DNA of 7,736 bases, from the NCBI GenBank assembly GCA_029287645.1, contig JARFQS010000425.1, forward strand, positions 1 through 7,736. Reading direction: 5' to 3'. Below the pieces are notes generated by a model. It was not told the DNA's origin. It was given only the letters and a program-made list of their open reading frames with translations, and ran no database searches. This DNA is from Thermoanaerobaculia bacterium. GTDB taxonomy: Bacteria > Acidobacteriota > Thermoanaerobaculia > Multivoradales > JAHEKO01. Of this stretch, positions 5,149-7,736 are shown one piece after another. Position numbers and translations under genes: made by a program. Within the stretch, counting starts at the first letter, position 1; the number at the start of each line of letters is the position of its first letter.

Positions 5149-7736
5149 CTATTGTGCTGAGGCGGCGGTCTGCTGGAGCAGCTCACAGTGAGCCGGCACG
5201 TCCTCGATCCACTGTTCAGGCAAGTTCATGCGGATCACCTGCTCCTCGGTCACCGGCAGGCCGATCGAGTTCACCACGCGAACCAGGGCCGTGTAGTCGT
5301 TGCTGAGCGCTACCTGGTCCTTCCTAACCGGGACACCTATCTCGTAGTAGTACTGGGGTAGATCCAGTTCCGCGGCCCAGGCAGCGTCGCCACCCAGATG
5401 CTCCGAGTAGTTTCGTCCGACGGCATACTCACTGCTCAAGCTCATCTTTGTCCGAGGGTCGAAGAGCTCACGGGCCAGCTCGATCTCCGGCAACTCCTCG
5501 ATGGGGTGTGGCTCTCCGAGCGGCAGGACGAGGGTTTCCAACAACTGGCCCCTCTGCAGCTTCTTGGCGACTCGCGGCTCCATTCTGAGTCTCAGGTCCT
5601 CGTCGAACAAGAAATCACTGAAGAGGCGGATCTTCCAGCAGGGGGCATCGGTCGACGGCGGATCGGGTCCGGATGCAGTGACGTTGAGCAAGGCCTGTCC
5701 GTTCCGGATGCGTGGGGGTGAATCACGAAGGGTCTCGGTATTCGGAACGATCTCTGCGGCGTCGATGTGAAATCCATGCAGAACATCATTGGATCCTCCG
5801 ACCGGCTTCGTCATGTCCCCAATCAGGAAATTGAAGTCGAACCCTACGCCCCCTTCCTCGACCCCTCCTCCAAAGCGAACCGCCAGAGCCTGCTGCAGAT
5901 AGATATCGAGCTCCGAAGCGTAGCCATCGACCAGGCACTGGAGACAGTCTTCTTCCTCGCCGAAGGCTTGCTGCAACTGGTTGAACTTTCGATACGCCTT
6001 CTTCGCCATCCGGTACAGCTTCTGGCTCCTCGTGTGCCGGGCAGTGAAGAAACGGTTGTTGCCGACGGGTTTCTCGTAACCCCGCACCTGATCGTAGTAG
6101 CGACCGATGTGGCGGAAGGACGGCTGGGGTCCAGCGTGGGCCGGCGCCCCGGGCTCCCACCAGTGCCGGTCGGTGGGAGTGGCCCAGGCATCCTCATGCT
6201 CCGGTCCAAGCAAGAGGGCCGCGAGCGCCCTCCAGATGTCTTCGTCCGAGACTGCACCGAAACTCTTCATCTCCTCGGGCCCGAAGCTCACGACCAGATC
6301 GAGTGTGACCTTCGTCGTCTCACTCACCTCCCTGAGCATCAGCTCTTCCAGCGCCGGATGGGGTTCTTCGAAGCCCAGGATCTTCTCGACCAGACCCACC
6401 AGCGTGCGGATCTCCTCTTGCGACGCGAATCTGAAGGACATGTTGGTAGCGACCGTGGTGGCCAGCCGCTCGTCTCCCTGAGAGGCTCTCGGGTCGTTCG
6501 GATCGAACCAGTTCACATCCGACTGGACCCGAATCACCGACCGCACCTGCGCCTCTCTCTTCTTGGTGATCCGATTCTTGTACTCCTTCATCCGACCCCG
6601 CGTGATCTCTCGAAACTCTGCGTCTCGGGTCAGGATACGCCGGGTGTTGCCCAACTGCCGCTTGCGGTACTCGAACCACGCAAAAAAGTTGGCCCTCATC
6701 CGACCGTTGTGGGTCCTGCCGTTGTCGAGCTCCGTGTAGAGGACCTCGACTCCCTCTTGCTCCTCCTGCTCGACGACCTCTGGCGTCACCCGTACTCGGG
6801 CGCTTCGCCTTAGCAGCTGCTTGAACTTCTCCATTCCCGACTCGGTCTTGAGGTCGAGTCGGTAGGTGATATCGGAGACCCTCTCCCGGTAGCGGTCGAC
6901 GACCGATTCGAAAAAGGTGTAGCCCAGCCTCAAGATCCAGATCCGAACCTCGGGGCGGTACTTGAACGGCGTCAGCTCGTATCCGTTGCCACGCCAGTCC
7001 CGGACGCGAACCAGCAGTTCGTCATCAGGCTCTTTGACCACCGTGGTTTCGCGCAAAAGCCGGAGATACCGCTGATACCCCAGCTCAACTCCGTACTCCC
7101 TGACCCCCGCCGCAAGCGGCGAGAGTCCCGTGAAGGTCAGGAAGGTGAGAGAGTCCCCGACCGCCATGGCCGGGTCGTCGCCCATGAAGGCACTCAACCT
7201 GACTGGAATCCCCAAGTCCGGGAAGAGCATCATCGGGCGGGAGTACTCGTCCCAGTAGACGGCTGCCTGCTCGGTGGAGGCGAAACGGTTTCCAACTCCC
7301 GCTGCCGCCCCATCCGCCACAGCCGCAAGCGATCCCACGGTGACATACACGAAATCATTCTCGTTGAGATTGACGTCTTCCTCCACGAAGAACTCCGCGA
7401 ACTCGTGGCCCATCGAGCCGAGAGACTCGGTCGACTGGGTCTCATCGAGAAAGACGGTCGGCTGGCGCTTGCGTGCCAGAGAAACGGAATAACCACCTTC
7501 CGTCCGAATACCGACGGAAGCCCACTCGTCCACGTTCTCCCAGTAGTTGAAGTCGGCCCGCAGTCGAAGACGTGAAGTGTTGATGTTGCTCAGGTAGGAG
7601 ATATCGTTGGCCGTGATCGTCGAGCCCGGCGGCTTGGTTTCCTGCCACCTCGCAACCCTGCGGCGGAAGTACCAGTCCAGGTTCAACTTGACGGAACCGA
7701 CATCGCCTCCGATGCCGACTCCGAGATCTCCCATGT
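5149..7736 (-). CDS. Large protein of unknown function (C-terminal 861 residues, 5' end outside window)
   Basis: I do not recognise this protein. The frame is open to the window edge, so the Met at 7734 may be internal and any signal peptide is out of view. Numbering from that Met, residues 1-90 and 120-220 are rich in alternating polar and hydrophobic residues with aromatics (for example KLNLDWYF, LRLRADFNYW, YSVSLA), suggesting beta strands. Residues 345-400 and 565-590 are basic and probably helical. Residues 440-510 look like a folded helical domain. Cysteines are few: a CLQC pair at 597-600, Cys699 and Cys850. The last 250 residues contain long acidic and proline-containing stretches and end in QQTAASAQ. 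No nucleotide-binding, protease or membrane-helix motif stands out. A cell-envelope or secreted protein is a guess from the strand-like N-terminus. It is the real gene in this region because its composition is protein-like throughout, whereas the opposite-strand frame at 5767-6813 is not. It converges on copA. Confidence 0.85.
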   Translation of the reverse strand, partial: MGDLGVGIGGDVGSVKLNLDWYFRRRVARWQETKPPGSTITANDISYLSNINTSRLRLRADFNYWENVDEWASVGIRTEGGYSVSLARKRQPTVFLDETQSTESLGSMGHEFAEFFVEEDVNLNENDFVYVTVGSLAAVADGAAAGVGNRFASTEQAAVYWDEYSRPMMLFPDLGIPVRLSAFMGDDPAMAVGDSLTFLTFTGLSPLAAGVREYGVELGYQRYLRLLRETTVVKEPDDELLVRVRDWRGNGYELTPFKYRPEVRIWILRLGYTFFESVVDRYRERVSDITYRLDLKTESGMEKFKQLLRRSARVRVTPEVVEQEEQEGVEVLYTELDNGRTHNGRMRANFFAWFEYRKRQLGNTRRILTRDAEFREITRGRMKEYKNRITKKREAQVRSVIRVQSDVNWFDPNDPRASQGDERLATTVATNMSFRFASQEEIRTLVGLVEKILGFEEPHPALEELMLREVSETTKVTLDLVVSFGPEEMKSFGAVSDEDIWRALAALLLGPEHEDAWATPTDRHWWEPGAPAHAGPQPSFRHIGRYYDQVRGYEKPVGNNRFFTARHTRSQKLYRMAKKAYRKFNQLQQAFGEEEDCLQCLVDGYASELDIYLQQALAVRFGGGVEEGGVGFDFNFLIGDMTKPVGGSNDVLHGFHIDAAEIVPNTETLRDSPPRIRNGQALLNVTASGPDPPSTDAPCWKIRLFSDFLFDEDLRLRMEPRVAKKLQRGQLLETLVLPLGEPHPIEELPEIELARELFDPRTKMSLSSEYAVGRNYSEHLGGDAAWAAELDLPQYYYEIGVPVRKDQVALSNDYTALVRVVNSIGLPVTEEQVIRMNLPEQWIEDVPAHCELLQQTAASAQ

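Noticed and set aside
5139..5150. Short hairpin AGGC-GCTA-GCCT as a terminator between the convergent genes
   Set aside because: The stem is only four pairs, there is no T-run on either side, and it overlaps the stop codon of the - strand gene.
5767..6813. 348-codon open frame on the + strand opposite the large unknown gene
   Set aside because: Its translation is Leu/Arg/Pro/Val-rich with no fold-like pattern, while the - strand frame is longer, continuous and protein-like over its whole length.
6845..6852. A further GTCTTGAG copy as part of the dispersed repeat
   Set aside because: It is a single unit inside the - strand coding sequence (reading Asp-Leu-Lys-Thr) without tandem neighbours, so chance is sufficient.
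7375..7410. Possible HExxH-like protease motif (GHEFAEFF) in the unknown protein
   Set aside because: The second His is missing and no downstream metal ligand pattern is visible.

Overview
The window comes from a G+C-rich Gram-negative bacterium. The evidence is the tail of a Na+-NQR operon, an ApbE protein with a lipoprotein signal, and long accidental open frames opposite the real genes, as expected at high G+C. No feature fixes the lineage. Phyla that combine high G+C with Na+-NQR, such as Acidobacteriota or Myxococcota relatives, are possible, but that is a guess.

Positions 1-2181 (+ strand) are the end of a sodium-pumping NADH:quinone oxidoreductase locus. It holds the C-terminal part of nqrF (its start lies outside the window), apbE (the flavin transferase that attaches FMN to NqrB and NqrC) overlapping nqrF by four bases, and nqrM (a small membrane protein needed for NQR maturation). 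Structural subunit, flavinylation enzyme and maturation factor therefore follow one another.

Positions 2182-2297 hold a candidate promoter and a C/G-tract inverted repeat that fits a CsoR operator. Positions 2298-5067 (+ strand) are a compact copper-homeostasis operon: copZ (Cu(I) chaperone), csoR (copper-sensing repressor) and copA (Cu(I)-exporting P1B-type ATPase). Excess Cu(I) should release CsoR from the operator. CopZ would then carry Cu(I) to CopA, which pumps it across the inner membrane. The regulator has a Cys-His-His metal site instead of the more usual Cys-His-Cys.

Positions 5068-5148 lie between convergent genes and are mostly eight tandem copies of an 8-bp unit, GTCTTGAG. Three diverged copies of the same unit also lie inside the signal-peptide coding region of apbE. 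Positions 5149-7736 (- strand) hold the C-terminal 861 or more residues of a large protein that I do not recognise.

Most of the window is well-understood biology. The parts that deserve a second look are the octamer repeat and its placement in apbE, the CsoR metal-site variant, and the large unidentified protein. I see no convincing new multi-gene system.
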